This document shows positions 1-11,293 of a DNA stretch of 64,000 nt, in pieces. A program made the position numbers and the translations under genes. Origin of the DNA: Hexactinellida sp. DTS-2022 (lineage: Eukaryota > Porifera > Hexactinellida); NCBI GenBank assembly GCA_028753945.1, contig JAPNXP010000001.1:6252501-6316500 (forward strand), written 5' to 3'. The notes below the pieces were generated by a model. That model ran no database searches, was not told where the DNA came from, and saw only the letters and a program-made list of their open reading frames with translations. Position 1 is the stretch's first letter, and the number at the start of each line of letters is the position of its first letter.

Positions 1-558
1 ATTAGTTATTTATTTTAGCAATGTTATCCACGGTGAGTTGAGTTGAGTCAACAAATTCCTTATATTATATAATTTAATTTAGTCCATTGTATAGTAATAC
101 TACAATTAAATAGAAGCCAGCTGGAATTTATAAGTTGAATCAATTTATTTATTACAAGTTAAAACATCAGAATTAGATTTAACAGTTTGCTGAATTCGAA
201 GTGTGAAGAAACACAGGAGATTGGTTCCCCAATTATGGCACAAACCTAGGCTAAATTGAACATTTATGATTTGCCTGAAGGTGTAGAATTTATTTCTCTA
301 TCCGTACATGTAAATTTACCAAGCTCAATATTAAATATTTCATGTTATGAGCCATAATTAGTTTAAATAGGTGTTAAAATTATTTGATCAAAAATCGTAA
401 CCCCAGGTGCAAATTAGACGGTAACTCCGCACCTACATGCCAAGTTTCAGCCCTCAATGTATACAGGTGTGGACAGGGCACCTGCTACGGAGAAATAAAA
501 ATAATCAAAATAAAGGCAGTGATTTCAATACTGGGCCACTATACTATAGTATAGTCGG
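1..558 (+). repeat. Repeat family X, copy A (truncated by window start)
   Basis: This non-coding repeat also occurs, in either orientation, near 10.4-11.3, 13.3-15.2, 15.2-15.9 and 16.6-17.8 kb. Shared blocks include TTTAGCAATGTTATCCACGG near the left and the phrase CTGGGCCACTATACTATAG at the right end. The right end carries the perfect 16-base palindrome CTATACTATAGTATAG (539-554). The unit is cut at TCGG by a MITE, and the rest of the motif (CACAGTAA) resumes at 1212. No open frame of note is present. The family is not one I recognise. Confidence 0.7.
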
Positions 559-1206
559 CAGGGGCGGATCCAGAGTTTTTTAAAAGGGGGGTTGTTAATA
601 CATAAGCGATCTTTTCCAAGGGGGGTCTGGGTGGCGTGTCCCCCAGAAAAAATCGACCCTTATACATCTGGAGATGATTTTAGATGCCATTTTATGACTA
701 GCAAACATACTATTACAGTGGATGCCGGTTATAAGCACATCGTCGGGAATTGCACTTAAGGTGCTTATAACCGGCATGTTCTAATAACCGACATATATTA
801 TACAGGGTATATGGCAACCGTTTCCAACATAGTGTGCTTTTATCCGATATGTTCTTATAACCGGTATGCTTATATCCGACATCTACTGTATTATCCAATT
901 TTATTATGTTATTCAATTGATTCTTTTACTACTATCACAGCGTTATTGCGAAAGTTAGTTATCTTATCCAAACACTAGTTTAGATATATGAATATGAATC
1001 TAATGTTTGGTTAAAATTAATAGCACAAGAGAATACACAATATAAACATACATCCTATATCTAATCGGTGGACTTTGTAAGAGTGTGTTTCTTATCATGA
1101 GGTGCAGCACAAGTATCTGTAGTAGAATGGAAACTCACAAAGTAATGCGATAGAGTTGCCACTCAACACAAAAGGGGGGTTTGCAACTCCCTAAACCCCC
1201 CCCCTG
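559..1206. mobile_element. hAT-like MITE with CAGGGGCGG end
   Basis: It starts CAGGGGCGGATCC and ends with a C-rich run closing in CCCCTG, a typical hAT-like pair of ends. It interrupts the right-end motif of repeat X. GTCGG is present on both sides (554-558 and 1207-1211), so only 5 bp of duplication is visible where hAT elements usually leave 8. Either the right border lost bases or the family assignment is wrong. It contains the smaller TA-target MITE at 716-888. Confidence 0.6.
716..888. mobile_element. TA-target MITE, CAGTGGATGCCGG family
   Basis: Ends are CAGTGGATGCCGGTTATAAG and the near inverse ending in CGACATCTACTG, flanked by TA on both sides (714-715, 889-890). A TA duplication and CAGT end fit a Tc1/mariner or pogo derivative. 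A second copy lies at 47979-48542. No coding content. Confidence 0.8.
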
Positions 1207-1217
1207 GTCGGCACAGT

Positions 1218-1390
1218 AATAAGGCGACTAAACCAATTAGGGGTAGGACCAAAAAGAAAATAAGGCGAGTCAACCAATTGGGGGTAGGACCAAAAAGAAA
1301 ATTAGGCGATTAAACCAATTGGGGGTAAGAACCAAAAAAAATAAGGCGAGTAAACCAATTGGGGCAAGGACCAAAAAAACTAAGGCGAGT
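1218..1390. repeat. Minisatellite, ~41-bp unit, about 4 copies
   Basis: Units of about 41 bp each contain AAGGCGA, then AACCAATTGGGG, then AGGACCAAAAA. Four successive units are visible with a few substitutions. The array sits between the right end of repeat X copy A and a MULE remnant. Confidence 0.85.
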
Positions 1391-1464
1391 AGATATGGAT
1401 GACCAACCAAAATTAAGGCGCCTTAATTTTTACACTCATTTTTTTGAACCCTGACCACAACTGA

Positions 1465-2716
1465 ATTATAGTTTTTTCAAATCCCAGATTATTTTGAATT
1501 CTCAAACAATATAGCAACTGGTATGCTGACAGAACATTTAAGGTTGTACCTGAGTATTTTTTCAATTTTACAATACACGCTGAAAATTATGGGTTCGTTT
1601 ATCCTTGTATTTTTGCTCTACTATCCAATAAAATGGAAACTACCTACAATAAGCTTCTCAGCAAACTTTGTGAATTTGAACCAGGATTAAACCCCAACTA
1701 ACACAATGATTGATTTTAAGAAGGCTGCGATCGAAAATAATTTCCCTGCTGTAATTTCAAGATGTTTTTTCATCTTTCACAGAATATTTACAGATAGATC
1801 TAACTTCTCAGTATCAAACCGATAGAGAATTTGTCTTGAAGTTGAAGATGCTACCTAACCTAACTTTCGTCCCTGAAGAAGATGTACCTGATTGTTTCAC
1901 TATCTCCTGATGACAGATTTCCCGGAATCCGCTCTTAACGTCGCGAAATATTTTGAAGAAACATACATTGGGAAACGTTTACCTGATCAAAGTAGAAGAG
2001 TTCCACCATTTCCTACTAGAATTTGGAACATGTATCAAAGGGTCCTTCAACAACTTGCTCGCACTACAAATTCTGTAGAAGGATGGCACAGAGATTCAGC
2101 GGTCTGGACCTGACTGCGGTCCAGACCGGGATCGGACCGGACCAACCGGCCTCAGGTCGGTCCGGCCCGCTTATTTTCAAGTGCGGTCTGGACCGGTCCA
2201 AATTAACGATATAACGGTCTGTACCGTTCATAGGTCTGGGCTCATCCTAGATTGGACTAACTATCAGGCTCCAATCCGTTATTTAAACTTATTTCCCATT
2301 GTTTAAAAGCGCATAAGTTATAAGTATCTTATAAATACAAGTGGATATAATTAGCCACTCTACTATGCGGTCTGTAACTGTCCAAATAAGGGATATAACG
2401 GTATGGACCGGTCCAGACCGATCCAATATTTTTATCATACGGTCTGGACCGTCCAGAAAAAAATCATGACGGTCCGGTCCGGTCCATGAAATTTCCGGAC
2501 CGCTGCATCTCTGGGATGGCACAATGCATTCCAAACAAGTATTGCATATTCTCATCCAACAATTGGTAAATTCCTCAAAGCTCTACAACGTGAACAGTCT
2601 CTATAGGAAGCATTTTTCACAAAATGGGAGGCTGGTGAGACAAGGGTTCACACAAAAAAGACGGTTGAGCGTAATGAGCGCATTAGAGCTCTAGTATCTG
2701 ATTATGAAAATTGAGA
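1465..2716 (+). pseudogene. FLYWCH-MULE transposase remnant
   Basis: This is a decayed copy of the Mutator-like (MULE) transposase seen better at 28686 and 52020. Matching stretches are NWYADRTFKVVPEYFF (the usual DGTF mutated to DRTF), a second-aspartate block at about 1711 (DFKKAAIEN), and PDQSRRVPPFP followed by NSVEGWH, the catalytic-glutamate region. Frameshifts and stops are frequent before 1892; a 73-residue open stretch covers the C-terminal part. The frame is cut after GWH by the hAT MITE at 2089-2513 and resumes as HNAFQTSIAYSHP. The FLYWCH N-terminus is absent. Non-functional. Confidence 0.85.
2089..2513. mobile_element. hAT MITE, CAGAGATKCAGCGGTC family, copy 1
   Basis: Terminal inverted repeats read CAGAGATTCAGCGGTC at the left and GACCGCTGCATCTCTG at the right. 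The flanking 8-bp duplication GGATGGCA (2081-2088, 2514-2521) is exact and falls in the MULE codons for the VEGWH motif. The interior is rich in GGTCTGGACCGG-type partial palindromes. A second copy is at 55237-55656. Confidence 0.92.
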
Positions 2717-2755
2717 AACATTAACATCATGTATCTATCATAGCGGGCAAGCTGC

Positions 2756-2985
2756 ATTTGTCAGAATTTTGAAGTTGTCAGTTGTCAGAATAATGGGAGT
2801 TGTCACTTGTCAAAATCGACTTTTGTAAAAATGTCACTTGTCAGAATTCACTTTTGCAAGACTGGCATTTGTCAGAATGGACTTTTGTAAAACTGGCACT
2901 TGTCAGAATGCACTTTTTCAAAACTGGCACTTGTCAGAATGGACTTTAGCAAAATTGTCACTACTCAGAATGGACTTTTGAATAC
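2756..2985. repeat. Minisatellite, ~38-bp unit
   Basis: About six units built around ACTTGTCAGAATGGACTTTT, with CAAAACTGGC between them. The array directly follows the MULE coding remnant. In the better-preserved MULEs the terminal repeats are also tandem arrays of short units, so this could be the decayed terminal repeat; that is inference. Confidence 0.75.
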
Positions 2986-3215
2986 CTTCTGAATTGATGT
3001 TAGTAAGAATTCATATTTCGACCACAATATAAAATTTGTTATAGTTATTTACTACCTCAAGACGACAAAGCCAGATTACTGCAATAGAAATTTGTTATCT
3101 ATGTGGGTGTCAAAAATTACTGTTTAGAACATGTCACACTTCTATGTGCTTTTAATACTAAATAACAATGGTAATGATTAGTATAAATCCCAATAATACA
3201 GTTGTATAAACAATA

Positions 3216-3358
3216 ATGAAATTCACTGAACAAGAGTATAAACGTTCCGTAGGAAAAGTTGTCACAACTTCAGATGGACACAACTATGTTCATTCGAAGA
3301 TAACTGAAGATTATATATATCTTAAATGCGCCCTATTCAGAAGTGGCTGTAAAGGAAC
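3216..3358 (+). pseudogene. FLYWCH domain start of a second MULE family (5' part)
   Basis: From ATG 3216 the frame reads the first half of a FLYWCH-type zinc-binding domain (cysteines in LKCALFRSGCKG). It stops at the border of a hAT-type insertion. The reading continues in frame at 7745 as TSKLNRLRNL and the expected H-x-H (KLHNHN), so 3216-3358 and 7737-8352 were one gene. DNA-binding N-terminus of a Mutator-like transposase. Confidence 0.8.
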
Positions 3359-3851
3359 CAAGGGCGTCGATCCTGGGGGAGCAAGGGGAAGAATGCCCCC
3401 CCAATGTCAATACAGGGATGGCGAGAGCAGGGGCGTATTTGACGGGGGCTCCAGGGGCTCCATGGAGCCCCCAGTCGGTGCTCCACTGGATCTCGTCGGA
3501 GGAAATAGAGTAGGAAGGAAGGAAGGAAAATAATAGTTAAGTTCAGGAGGGAAAGTTAAAAGGGTGGTAAAAGTTAGAATGATCAATTTAATCTTTTTTC
3601 TAAATAGTCTAAACACTGCAATTCTGAATATTGAAAGGAATATTACCGAATTCATTATTGAAAATCGAATAGATGAGCTTATCAACTCATTTTCGCATCA
3701 TAAAAACCGTGAAAATATGTTAATGTATGAATGAAACATTTATATCATTTTAAATGTGTTAAGACAGTACAACTTCTATAAGTGAGGGAGCTTGGGACGG
3801 GAAAAATTTGAATTGCCCCCCATTCCCCAGTTATAATTTCAAATGGATAGA

Positions 3852-4509
3852 CACTACATATTATTAAATCTCGATTGTTGTTTGTTTGTGTGTTTGTGTG
3901 TTTGTTTGTGTGTTTGTCCGGATTATATTAAAGTGATGGGGGATAAGAAACCGCATTTATAATTTTGATAAAAAACTAACTTCCAAATGTTATAATATGT
4001 AAACAATTGTTATAATAGATAAACAAGTATGCTGAACTCGAATTTCGCATTTATAAAATCAAACATGAATATTTGTTGTTGTTGTTTACACAAAATAGGT
4101 AAACAAATTAATGAAATTCAAAATCACCCTAGAAGTTAGCTTTCAACGGGTATTATAGGTAAACAAGTATGCTGAACACGAATTTCGCGTTGGAAATTTC
4201 TAATATGAATATTTATTGTTGTTGTTTACACAAAATAGGTAAACAAATTAATGAAATTCAAAATCGAACTAGAAGTTAGCTTTCAACGTGTATTATATGT
4301 AAACAAGTATGCTGAAACGAATTTCGCATTTATAAATTTAGAACAGGAAAAATAAGTTAAAACTATGAAAATCTTATAAATGGGTGTATATAACGTCCCT
4401 TTCACCCATTTTCCATGGCAGAAGGGTGAGGAGTAAGGCCGCACAGCGGCCGTTAACTTGAGGTGCGTAGCACCGATCTGTCGCAAAGCGACCGAGACCG
4501 AAGGGCTCG
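3852..4509 (+). mobile_element. Helitron-like unit, + orientation, with 120-bp repeats
   Basis: The 5' part reads ATATTATTAAATCTCGATTG followed by a TTTGTGTG microsatellite. The 3' part is a run of GC-rich hairpins ending GACCGAAGGGCTCG before T. Between them are about three imperfect tandem units of ~120 bp (each with TAAACAAGTATGCTGAA). There are no inverted ends and no duplication, as for Helitrons, although the final CTCG differs from canonical CTRR. The inverse copy is at 4663. The left border is approximate. Confidence 0.6.
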
Positions 4510-5585
4510 TATATACTTATAACACATCCATTAATGTAAGTTCTAGTAAGTATTTGTATATTTTGACAATTTAGTTAAATTCTGATCCACCGCCGAAGAT
4601 TTCTTAAAGAAAATTAGAGTAGAGCCATCAAAAATATTTATTCTGTAGAACTTTAGAGTGTACGAGCCCTTCGGTCTCGGTCGCTTTGCGACAGATCGGT
4701 GCTACACATCTCAAGTTAACGGCCGCTGTGCGGCCTTACTCCTCACCCTTCTGCCATGGAAAATGGTAGAAAGGGACGTTATATACACCCCTTTATAAGA
4801 TTTCCATAGTTTCAACTTATTTTTCTTGTTCTAAATATATAAATGCGAAATTCGTTTCAGCCTACTTGTTTACCTATAATACCCGTTTAAAGCTAACTTC
4901 TAGGGTGATTTTGAATTTCATTAATTTGTTTACCTATTTTGTGTAAACAACAACGTCAAAAATACATATTACAAATTTATAAATGCGAAATTCGTGTTCA
5001 GCATACTTGTTTACCTATAATACCCGTTGAAAGCTAACTTCTAGGGTGATTTTGAATTTCATTAATTTGTTTACCTATTTTGTGTAAACAACAACAATAA
5101 ATATTCATATTAGAAATTTATAAATGCGAAATTCGTGTTCAGCATACTTGTTTACCTATAATACCCGTTGAAAGCCAACTTCTAGGGTGATTTTGAATTT
5201 CATTAATTTGTTTACCTATTTTGTGTAAACAACAACAACAAATATACATATTGCAAATTTATAAATGCGAAATTCTTGTTCAGCATACTTGTTTACCTAT
5301 AATACCCGTTGAAAGCTAACTTCTAGGGTGATTTTGAATTTCATTAATTTGTTTACCTATCTTGTGTAAACAACAACAACAAATATCATGTTAGATTTTA
5401 TAAATGCGAAATTCGAGTTCAGCATACTTGTTTATCTATTATAACAATTGTTACATATTATAATTTTTGGAAGTTAGTTTCTATCAAAATTATAAATGCG
5501 GTTTCTTATCCCCCATCACTTTAATATAATCCGGACAAACACACAAACAAACACACAAACACACAACAATCGAGATTTAATAATA

Positions 5586-6111
5586 CAGTGGAACCCCGCG
5601 TATCGGGGTACTCGCGTATCGGGGCACCCCTCGTATCGGGGCAGTCGGTTGGGAATTTGTTTTTTTCCCATTAAAAATAACCCCGCGTATTGGGGCGCCA
5701 TTCACTTATCGGGGCACTCCACCGGAGATTATTTCTCTTGAGTGACATGCTTTTACTTTTGAGCAGCTTAGTATTCTTTGTAATGGCCGCTAAGCGTCAC
5801 CCACTCACGCTAGAGACTCGTGCTGAGTTAATCGGGGGAGTTTTTCAAAAAAAAAATTCTGTGAATATCATAGATTTGTGACTCCTAGTGTAGGTAAAGT
5901 ATAATGTGAAATTGTAGTGTTAGTACTGCTTAAATATCAGCCTTAACTCTAGGTTTTGACTATATGTGTATGATTTGTTGTGTAGGTGCTAACTTAATTG
6001 TTTTAACCAAACATATTGGAGTTTTCTTAGAACCCCGCGTATCGGGGCACTCCCTCGTATCGGGGCGCTGAGCGCTTGGACGGAGGTGCCCCGATACGCG
6101 GGGTTCCACTG
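5586..6111 (+). mobile_element. pogo/Tigger-like deletion derivative
   Basis: Perfect-looking inverted ends CAGTGGAACCCCGCGTATCG are flanked by TA (5584-5585, 6112-6113). The CAGT-starting end with TA target and an internal CENP-B-type HTH stub place it with pogo/Tigger elements. It sits exactly in the TA of the TATAGA end of the Helitron-like unit. Confidence 0.88.
5783..5881 (+). pseudogene. CENP-B-type HTH stub of a pogo/Tigger transposase
   Basis: A 32-codon frame starting MAAKRHPLTLETRAELIGGV resembles the N-terminal helix-turn-helix of CENP-B/Tigger transposases. It ends at TGA after NIIDL, following a long A run that may mark a slippage frameshift. The DDE core is absent. Remnant. Confidence 0.65.
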
Positions 6112-6415
6112 TATAGATTAGAAATGCAGTATAATTTATAAGTATTATGATATAATTTGTCATCTCTCCTATTAATAGAGGTCATTTTGTATTAGGATAC
6201 TAATTCCTTCATATTAACAACCCTCATTCCCCACTTCCCCGCTTATGGAGGATCGTTTGTATGGAAATGAACGAATATGGACCAAAATTCCCCCGCTTAT
6301 AATAGAGACCTCACGTACACAATATATTTTGAGTTGTTTTGGTTAGTAAAACTCGATTAAGTAACCGTTATTAATGATTATGTTTTTTGTAATCATTAGT
6401 TAGGTTGGATTAATA

Positions 6416-6744
6416 CAGGGTTCCGCAACTAGGTTTATCAGGCCGCATGCGGCCTGAAACAACCTTATGTGTGGCCTGATAGCCCAAAGGCTATCAGGCC
6501 ACACATAAGGACAAATCCACCCTTCTCACTAAATATTATTGTCATTACTTTATCATAACTGTATTACCTTTTGACTAGAATCCTTTAGGCACTTTTTACT
6601 TTGTAATAATTATAGTTCTAGTATTACAACAACGAAATAGTTTTATTATAAATTTCGAAAAATTTATTGATATTGTTTGGGGCCTGAGGAAAACTTTGTT
6701 AAAATTATGTGGTCTGATATAAATGAAAGTTTTTTGGAACCCTG
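6416..6744. mobile_element. MITE with CAGGGTTCC ends
   Basis: Ends are CAGGGTTCC and GGAACCCTG. The interior carries AGGCCGCATGCGGCCT and the longer palindrome built on GGCCTGATAGCC/GGCTATCAGGCC. The ends are hAT-like, but I could not define an 8-bp duplication. Confidence 0.55.
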
Positions 6745-7736
6745 TCCGGCTGAATTAATATAAACTCACTGGAGCTGAAGTTGTGGAGCACCCTCCTTGG
6801 CTTGGGGCCCTACGCCCCTGGGTGAGAGTATCATTTCGCCCCCCCCCAATTATTTGGCGCACCTTACATTTTTATTTCCACTAAAATTATAATTTATTGG
6901 TGTTGTGAAATTATTTATAAATAATGCATGTTATGCTAAGACAAAACCCAAAAATACAACTATGAAATATATGATTTGATTCAATGATGTTAATTGTTAT
7001 AAGTTCTCTAGGGCTTGAACGTCTAATAATTTTTCCCGCTCGCTCGGTTGTATTGTTATATTGCATAATACAACAGGGCCAGCGCAGCTGGTACGACAGG
7101 TACGGCAATTTCCGTACCACTTTTTCCTAAGATTAATAATTCAGGAATTTTGAATTATTCATAATTTAGTCAACATAGCTTTTTTCAGAATTGTTATAGC
7201 TACCTATTCGAATCCGTGGAAATTGCCGTACCAGTTTTTCCTCAATAGAATTTTGCCTTACCACCTTAATTTTGCTTCCGCCGGGCCTGTACAACAAAAT
7301 AATCTGTGAAGAAACTTTAATGGCTTCAACCAATGCAAAAATATAAATTGTCCCACCCACTATTAGTATAGGTTATGTATTTCTATTATTCCCATTAGCA
7401 AGGTGTTTTCTATCAAAAAGCAAACATTTAATCTTAGTTATGTTCCACTATTCGCAAGTTCGTCTATTGGCAAACAAATTTCATTTAAAATACGACTTAT
7501 TATCTCGCGAAAGATAATCGTGCCCCAAAATTTAGCCTTTCAGAGATACGCCACTTTTTAGTTAAAGTAATATGAATATTTTGTAAAGTCTAAATGTGTC
7601 CGGGTTTGGCCATTTGGAAATCTGGCAATCCTAACGTAATGATCGATTCCATCTCAGGGCGAAACTAAGCTTTTCACCTAATATGAGACAACATGATGTT
7701 CGCCCCCCCAATCTTCTTTTCAAATCGACGCCCCTG

Positions 7737-8352
7737 AAAGGAACCAGCAAACTAAATCGTTTGAGAAATTTAATCACTCCGATGAAACTACATAATCATA
7801 ATGTTTAGGACTACAAGACTGAGGTTTACCAGCTAAGTCAAGATGCAAAACTCTCGCTAAATACTCGAAAAATAATCTTAGTGAATTATTCGATGATATA
7901 ACAAGAAACGACCCCAATGCAGCTGATATCTCCTTTGTGGAATTCGAGTCGTCAATGTATCGCGGGAGGAGGACACTTCAACCCAAAATTCCCTTTACTG
8001 CGCCAGAGTTCTGTAATATGTTACTGACGTCCACTTTTAAGGATTATTACAAATTTTCGGTAACACAGGGAGGCAAACAGCGTAATATTCTATTCCGATA
8101 AATGATGAGTTTTCTCAGTGAAGCGACAAACATCCAGTTTGATGGTACCTTTCAGACAGTCCACATTCAGTTTGTTCAGCTATGGACAATATTTGTAGCT
8201 GTAGGTAGACATACGATGCCTGCAATCCACTGCTTAATGACGTCCAAGAGTCAAGAACTATACTCGGCTATTTTAAAGGATTTAGTTGTACACGTTCCTC
8301 AATTTCAACCAATCGCTTCGATGTCCGATTGGGAACCAGCTGCTGGAAACTT
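7737..8352 (+). pseudogene. MULE transposase, DDE part (second family)
   Basis: Continuation of the frame begun at 3216. After the H-x-H end of the FLYWCH domain comes a stop (7806), then DYKTEVYQLSQDAKLSLNTR, a frameshift near 7865, and a long match through FESSMYRGRRTLQPKIPFTA. A stop at 8099-8101 precedes TNIQFDGTFQTVHIQFVQLW, whose D is the first catalytic aspartate. MSDWEPA follows, where the second acidic region is expected. The match ends at about 8352, where an opposite-strand THAP fragment begins. Confidence 0.85.
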
Positions 8353-8367
8353 TTTTCAATTTTGTTA

Positions 8368-9052
8368 AGCTCTTTCAAGGCTTTTGATAAATAGTCCTTA
8401 TTTGACGGATGATAACAATTCATTACAGATATTATATTACTCAACTGTGACCATTTATGTAGAAAGTTATTCTTTTGTAAATCAAATTTGTTGTTGGGCA
8501 CTTCAAATCCATTTTTTTCTGCCAATATGAGTTGTAAATATCTAAATGTGGATTCGACTTCTCGGAAATGTAAAAATTGAACTACTTTTTTACCAAGTGT
8601 GTCGGTCATAAACATGGTTAAATCCTTTCCGTTATTAATAAAACGAAAATTAGTAACATGTGATGCAATATAATTAACAAAGTTCTGATAATTGTTGATT
8701 TTATCGAGTTTTTCTTCGAAATCTTCTCCCATTTTCTTTCTTGCATAAGATGTTGCAAATTTAGTAGGTCTTGGGATGGTTTTACTTTGTTTCATGATGA
8801 TTTGGGAACACCAAGAAATATAGTAGGTGGCTTAGCAGGATGTTTCCCTCCTCTTGTTTTTACCCAATCGCAGTCAAAGTGTGATGCGCATATCCAAATT
8901 TTCTTTCTTCCAATTAAAGTTTGGGGATTATTGGGCATTGCACCAATCCAAGTTTTTAATTCGTTTTCATTTGATGGAAAGCTGACTAATTGCGAGTAAG
9001 GTTTACGACTATAATTCCCTCAACAATTAAATGCTGCACAACGTCTGGGCAT
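8368..9052 (-). pseudogene. THAP-domain (P-type) transposase fragment, copy a
   Basis: Reading leftwards from ATG 9052-9050, MPRRCAAFNC starts a THAP zinc finger (C-x4-C). A stop follows at once (TGA 9022-9020), probably a mutated Arg codon. The same frame then continues through a strong THAP core: FPSNENELKTWIGAMP, ICASHF (the C..H ligands) and PTIFLGVPKSS, ending at about 8808. After a frameshift, a 175-residue frame (about 8795 to 8370) holds a lysine- and leucine-rich region. No RNase H core is visible. It abuts the truncated MULE, so it probably inserted there or replaced its 3' part. Confidence 0.8.
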
Positions 9053-10394
9053 CTTTGGATTGAAACGTGGCTAGTAAATAGCTAACTAAAAACTCAAAAG
9101 TATTAAGTAAATATGGATAAAATATAGATTAGTCACAAACGACAAAACTAAAAAACTAGAAATATTTAAGATAAGCCAATAGGGTTAATAAACTCACTAT
9201 ATACAACTTCCCATTCGCCCATAATACATTCTTCATGTCTAACTTTAACTGATTCCGAGTTTTCAAAATGTTTACCATATATGGAAAGGTGTGAAAACCG
9301 CAAAACTCATACCCAGATATTTGAGATATGCCAATGCGACCAATGGCATCACCATATACGACTTCCTATTCAACAATAATACATTTAATATCAATACACT
9401 TAATAGTTCTAGAGATAACAATGGACCCGAGTTTGAAGACCCGAAATTGAGAGTCGACAGTCCATAGTATTAAGTAGTCTATGACTGAACCATATTATCA
9501 TAAAGATAATTAAGTAAATAATTATTTGAATCAGGAAATGATCACTATTCAGTGAAAACAAAAGCTTGTTCCTAAGGAAGTGGTTGAAACACATTCTGAG
9601 AGGTTATTAAATCCCCCCTAATAGGGGGTCAGAAAAATACCTCAGGGAGGTCATTTTCTCAAAAGAAATTCAGGGGGGAGGGGGGGTATATATGAAACCC
9701 TGCTCACAAGTTGAATCAATATAATTATCACGAGTGAAACAATAGAATTACATTCAACACTTTCAATAGAACTGAATTGTTAGTAAACAAAGGTAATTTG
9801 CAACTCAATTGGTGCACAAACGAAACCCAATTTAAAATTTCGTGGACTGTGAAAAGGTGCTAGAATTTAATTTTCTATCGAATGCATATAAATTAATTAT
9901 TCGCGCACTATTTATTGTTCTTTTTCTAACATTAAAAGGTGCAAAATGTGGCCAAAATTTGTAATAAAAAATCCTGACCACCTGTAATCCATGAGACACA
10001 TATCCTGAAAATTTCGGCTCTTAGTTAATAAAACTCTGTTCTGTGGCCCGTCCGCCGGAAGGGCTTTACAAAAATCATTGATTTTGATTTTAAATCAAAA
10101 TCAATCAAAAATAATAATGTGAGATCAATCAAAATCAAATCATTAAAAATGTGAGATTAAAAAATCAATCATCAAGTCGTTTTGATTCAGTGCAAAATCA
10201 TCAAAAATTTAAATCAAATCATTTCCAAATTAAAAATATATAATTAGTTTGTTTTTTAATCCCGAATCCCGAGTCCCGACGATGTACTCTTAGCCGAATC
10301 TTAATGTATACACAATAACAGATGTATAATAGGTGATCTAAGAATCTTAATCAATATAATAGCCTTAGTAACAAATATCTTTGGTTATTTGGAA
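9053..10394. other. Non-coding; no gene seen
   Basis: No supportable coding sequence. A stretch at about 9180-9440 has phrases such as ACTTCCTATTC and AATAATACATTTAAT that echo the interior of the giant palindrome at 11935, so it may be a decayed relative. About 10060-10260 is a low-complexity AATCAAAATCA repeat starting near GGGCTTTACAAAAATCATTG; a similar block ending GCAAAGCCCTG is at 19385-19563. Confidence 0.5.
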
Positions 10395-11293
10395 CTGAGA
10401 AATAAAAGCCAAAATTGCAGTTGTGCCGACGCATGTTCCTTTGGTGGCACCATATTTTGGTGGTGGTTTATTGATAGTACCTCCAAAGGAACATGCTGTC
10501 GGCGCAGGCTGCAATTTGGGATTTTTTCGCCCAGTCATCAACGCCTCAGGTGGTCAAGAACCATTTGTTAATTGGTCCGAGTCGCAAGGAACGGTAGATA
10601 AATTTGAAGTTAGTTTCTATAATAAACCATCTAGAGTTTAATGCCATTGATTCATTATGTATTGATAATAAATTATATTATTCGTTATTTATTTTAGCAA
10701 TGTTATCCACGGTGAGTTTGATTTAAGCAGACAAATTCCTTATTGAATTTAATTTGTTTTAATCCATTAATTAAATAGTAATACTACAATTAAATAGAAA
10801 CCAGCTGGAATTTATAAGTAAAATCAATATAATTATCGGGAGTTGAATCAATAGAGTAAGATTTAACAAGTTAAATTAATAGAATTATTACAAGTTGAAA
10901 CAATAGAATTAGATTAACACTTTTAATAAAACTGAAGTGTGAGGAAATACAGGAGATTGGTAGCCCAATTATGGCACAAACCAAGGCCAAATTGAACATT
11001 TGTGATTTGCCAAAAAGTGTGGAATTTAATTCTCTATCCAAATATGTAAATCTTATCAAGTTCACTATTAAATATTTCATGTTAAGAGCAATAATTAGCT
11101 TAAATAGGTGTTAAAATTATTTGATCAAAAATCGAACCCCTGGTGCAAATTAGACGGTCACTCTGAACCTACATGCCAAGTTTCAGCCCTCAATGTATCA
11201 AGGTGTGGTCAGGGTATCGTCTACGGAGAAAGAATTTACAGTAAAGGCTGTGAGATTAGAACTGGGCCACTATACTATAGTATTGTCGGCAAT
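10395..11293 (+). repeat. Repeat family X, copy B
   Basis: Copy in the orientation hairpin-first. It starts with the ~100-bp hairpin (10415-10514), runs through GTCAAGAACCATTTGTTAAT and TTTAGCAATGTTATCCACGG, and ends with CTGGGCCACTATACTATAG (the palindromic core mutated to end in TATTG). It is immediately followed by copy C, giving a tandem pair. Confidence 0.75.
10415..10514. repeat. ~100-bp hairpin of repeat X (copy B)
   Basis: Arms pair TTGCAG..GTGCCGAC..GCATGTTCCTTTGG with CCAAAGGAACATGC..GTCGGC..CTGCAA, plus a second inner stem of GGTGGCAC-like sequence. Equivalent hairpins occur at 11312, 15129 and 17665. The GTGCCGAC in the stem also occurs beside the palindrome at the other end of the family. 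Confidence 0.85.

Larger units (their letters stand above)
4663..6117 (-). mobile_element. Helitron-like unit, - orientation, with five 120-bp repeats
   Basis: This is the mirror image of 3852-4509: it starts A/CGAGCCCTTCGGTCTCGG and ends ATTTAATAATATAGA/T once the pogo-like MITE at 5586-6111 is removed. On the minus strand that is A/TCTATATTATTAAAT...CTCG/T, the A-T insertion of a Helitron. Inside are about five ~120-bp tandem units (AAATGCGAAATTCGTGTTCA ... TGTAAACAACAAC). No Rep/helicase. Related short units lie at 33001-33323 and 51418-51978. Confidence 0.65.
3359..7736. mobile_element. 4.4-kb non-coding hAT-type element inserted in a MULE
   Basis: The ends are CAAGGGCGTCGAT and, read inversely from the right, CAGGGGCGTCGAT (12 of 13 bases). 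An exact 8-bp duplication AAAGGAAC flanks it (3351-3358, 7737-7744). Skipping the element and one duplication copy restores the MULE frame. Much of the length is later insertions: two Helitron-like units, a pogo-like MITE and the CAGGGTTCC MITE. No transposase of its own is seen. Confidence 0.88.

Noticed and set aside
4440..4510. GC-rich hairpins CGGTCGCTTTGCGAC as a possible structured RNA or hammerhead-type ribozyme
   Set aside because: The conserved hammerhead core (CTGATGA with GAAA) is absent, and the hairpins recur at the ends of Helitron-like units.
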